In this document: in pieces, positions 6,461 to 7,899 of the stretch | How positions within the stretch are numbered: position 1 is the first letter of the stretch | Layout of the letters: every line of letters starts with the position of its first letter | Source: Deltaproteobacteria bacterium | GTDB lineage: Bacteria > Desulfobacterota > Desulfofervidia > Desulfofervidales > DG-60 | Reading direction: 5' to 3' | Length of the DNA stretch: 7,899 nt | Assembly (NCBI GenBank): GCA_021163945.1 | Contig: JAGGTC010000115.1 | Span: forward strand, 1 to 7,899 | Program-made: the position numbers and the translations under genes | The notes under the pieces: model-generated | Database searches by the model: none | What the model saw: only the letters and a program-made list of their open reading frames with translations | Told to the model about the DNA's origin: nothing

Positions 6461-7723
6461 TTACTCATTCATTTCACGAATTTTTCTTACTGCGTCCTCT
6501 TGCATTTTTCGAGCCGCTTGTTCCGGAGTAAGGGAACCGCTAAACAGCAATTGATAGGCCGGACGCATGGCATCCCAGATAGCCCGCATAGCCGGGTCGA
6601 TGGGCATGGGTTTGGCTACCTCTAATTGTTCGATGGAATGTTGAAGAATGGGATTATTTTTCACAATGTCATTATTTAAAGCCTCTTTGCGCGAAGGTAT
6701 CGTATTCAGATTTTTTGTAAATTGCAACTCCATCTCAGCAGAAAGCAAGAAACGCAGCAATTCTACTACATTACTCAATTTCTTGCCTTGAACATTAATG
6801 CTGATAGAATAGCCTTTGGGAGAAAACATGGGCGTGGGCCACAAGCCGGTCTCAGAGATTTGGGGAATACGTGCCAGATCAAAATTAACACCGGCTTTGG
6901 CATACCCTCCCCAGGACCATGGGCCATTGATGATCATGGCTGCCTTGCCCTGTTTGAACATGGCATCCGCCATATCATAATCGCATTCTCGAGGAATGAT
7001 CCGGTATTTATTACGTAAGTCCAGAATAAATTGGCAGGCCTTGACAGTAGCCGGAGTATCGAGAGTAGGCAACGGGTTCCCAGCGGCCAAAGCTTGCTCG
7101 TCCATAACCCATCCGCCGTAGCCTCCCAAAAAGGGCACAAAGAAGTAGGGTTCGACAAAGTTCCAGGCCAGGGCATACTGATCAATCAAACCATCCTGGT
7201 TAAAGTCTTTGGTAAGTTTTTGTCCAAGAACAATAAGTTCATCAGTAGTTTTAGGAGGTACTGGTACTAGATCCTTGTTGTACACCAGGGTGAGATGATT
7301 ACCTATTCGGTCACCAATTTGATAAAGATGTCCCTTCCACCACACTAAAGCATCAGATTGAAAACAGGCTAACTCCTCGGGTGTAAACAAATCCTCCATT
7401 GGTCGAATAATCTGCATTACTTCAAAAGGGCCTACTTGATCACTAGGGCCATAAATCAAATCGGGACCACTTCCCCCTAAAGCGGCTATGATAAAATTGT
7501 TACGTAGTTCCTCTGTCTCATAATAGATCAAACTGACCTTTAACTTCGGATGTTGTTCCATGTAAAGTTCGAGCTGTTGGAGCAGCAGCTCACGCCCGGG
7601 AACAAAGTCTTGGGTCCAGATCACAATATCGTTAGGATCACGGCGTCCCATGCCCTGAGTTACGACCAATGTGCTGAAAATCACCAACAAAAGTAACAAA
7701 ATAAAAGTGGTTCGTGAGGACAT
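6461..7723 (-). CDS. MalE-like extracytoplasmic sugar-binding protein of an ABC importer
   Basis: This 420-residue solute-binding protein of the MalE/family-1 type captures sugar for the permeases encoded next. It has a Sec signal with Arg4, a hydrophobic core at about 7-21 and a probable cut near TQG (22-24). No cysteine follows, so it is not a lipoprotein, which suits a soluble periplasmic protein. Maltose-type signatures include GPDLIYGPSDQVGPF (86-100), LTLVYNKDLV (144-153), and FKQGKAAMIINGPWSWGGY (256-274), the last closely resembling the MalE segment around its NGPWAW sugar-contact region. PMPIDPAMRAIW (372-383) also matches the MalE-type C-terminal lobe. An EF-hand-like loop DFNQDGLID (173-181) is seen, common in such proteins and perhaps binding calcium. 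Malto-oligosaccharide specificity is inferred and not proven. The ribosome site (TGGAAAAAT before ATG) is modest. It is the first gene of the visible cluster. Confidence 0.92.
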   Translation of the reverse strand: MSSRTTFILLLLLVIFSTLVVTQGMGRRDPNDIVIWTQDFVPGRELLLQQLELYMEQHPKLKVSLIYYETEELRNNFIIAALGGSGPDLIYGPSDQVGPFEVMQIIRPMEDLFTPEELACFQSDALVWWKGHLYQIGDRIGNHLTLVYNKDLVPVPPKTTDELIVLGQKLTKDFNQDGLIDQYALAWNFVEPYFFVPFLGGYGGWVMDEQALAAGNPLPTLDTPATVKACQFILDLRNKYRIIPRECDYDMADAMFKQGKAAMIINGPWSWGGYAKAGVNFDLARIPQISETGLWPTPMFSPKGYSISINVQGKKLSNVVELLRFLLSAEMELQFTKNLNTIPSRKEALNNDIVKNNPILQHSIEQLEVAKPMPIDPAMRAIWDAMRPAYQLLFSGSLTPEQAARKMQEDAVRKIREMNE

Positions 7724-7899
7724 ATTTTTCCAGTATTTAAGTTCTTGAATAGGAGCTATCCGTTAAACCAAATGAAAGGTCACAGCATCTGGGAAAAAAT
7801 AATTAAAAAATCTCAATAGTCTCCAAAATTATTTTAGATTACCGTAAGTTTGGTGCATATGACCATAGGATTTGCTATATTTAGTAGTTCACTGAAACT
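7724..7899 (-). promoter_or_regulatory. Non-coding region upstream of the MalE-like gene, probable promoter region
   Basis: These 176 bases contain no gene that I can support and should include the leader, and perhaps the promoter, of the transporter cluster. A -10-like TAAAAT occurs on the minus strand around 7833-7838, without a convincing -35. An AT-only dyad AAAATTATTTT (7825-7835) overlaps it, extended to an imperfect 17-bp dyad (7822-7838). The AAAGATNNNATCTTT motif found before GH57 is not repeated here. The true start may lie elsewhere in or beyond the window. Confidence 0.3.

Noticed and set aside
7852..7899. Short palindromes (CATATG; TTCACTGAA) upstream of MalE as operators
   Set aside because: They are too short, are not repeated elsewhere in the window and do not match the AAAGATNNNATCTTT motif; chance in AT-rich DNA is likely.
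1..7899. CRISPR arrays, tRNA/rRNA genes, insertion sequences, phage genes
   Set aside because: No regularly spaced repeats beyond the single pair at 3730-3762, no tRNA-like folds noticed, and no transposase or integrase-like frames are present.

Overview
The window reads as bacterial, moderately AT-rich DNA with every convincing gene on the minus strand, so transcription runs from position 7899 toward 1. Bacterial origin is supported by purine-rich Shine-Dalgarno sites before several genes, a near-consensus sigma70-type promoter (TTGACA, 17 bp, TATCTT) and a twin-arginine signal peptide. The solute-binding protein has a cleavable Sec signal without a lipobox cysteine, which fits a diderm (periplasmic) cell better than a Gram-positive one. 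The mix of a TrmB-family regulator, a secreted GH57 enzyme and DUF362/polyferredoxin genes would suit a lineage such as Calditrichota/KSB1-like bacteria, but that placement is a guess.

Region 1 (about 7899-3703) is a glucan-uptake locus. In transcription order it holds a MalE-like binding protein, a MalF-like permease, a MalG-like permease, a TrmB-family regulator and a secreted GH57 glycoside hydrolase. The genes are closely spaced: the permeases overlap by one base and the other gaps are about 36-45 bp. The inferred scheme is that the hydrolase cuts an alpha-glucan outside the cytoplasm, MalE captures the oligosaccharides, MalF/MalG import them, and the TrmB-like protein senses a sugar and controls transcription. 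No ATPase (MalK/MsmK type) is present in the window.

The most distinctive non-coding signal lies at 3730-3762, across the 3' end of the regulator gene and just before the hydrolase gene. It is two copies of a perfect 15-bp palindrome, AAAGATNNNATCTTT, separated by 3 bp. It is a good candidate for the regulator's own operator, and can alternatively fold as an RNA hairpin.

Region 2 (1479-1675) is a 197-bp gap with two inverted repeats and the promoter of the next unit.

Region 3 (1478-1) holds a Tat-exported DUF362 protein, followed one base after its stop by the first 167 codons of a membrane polyferredoxin with an FCGWVCP motif. The pair looks like a translationally coupled unit of unknown redox function, with its own promoter and no obvious functional link to the sugar locus.
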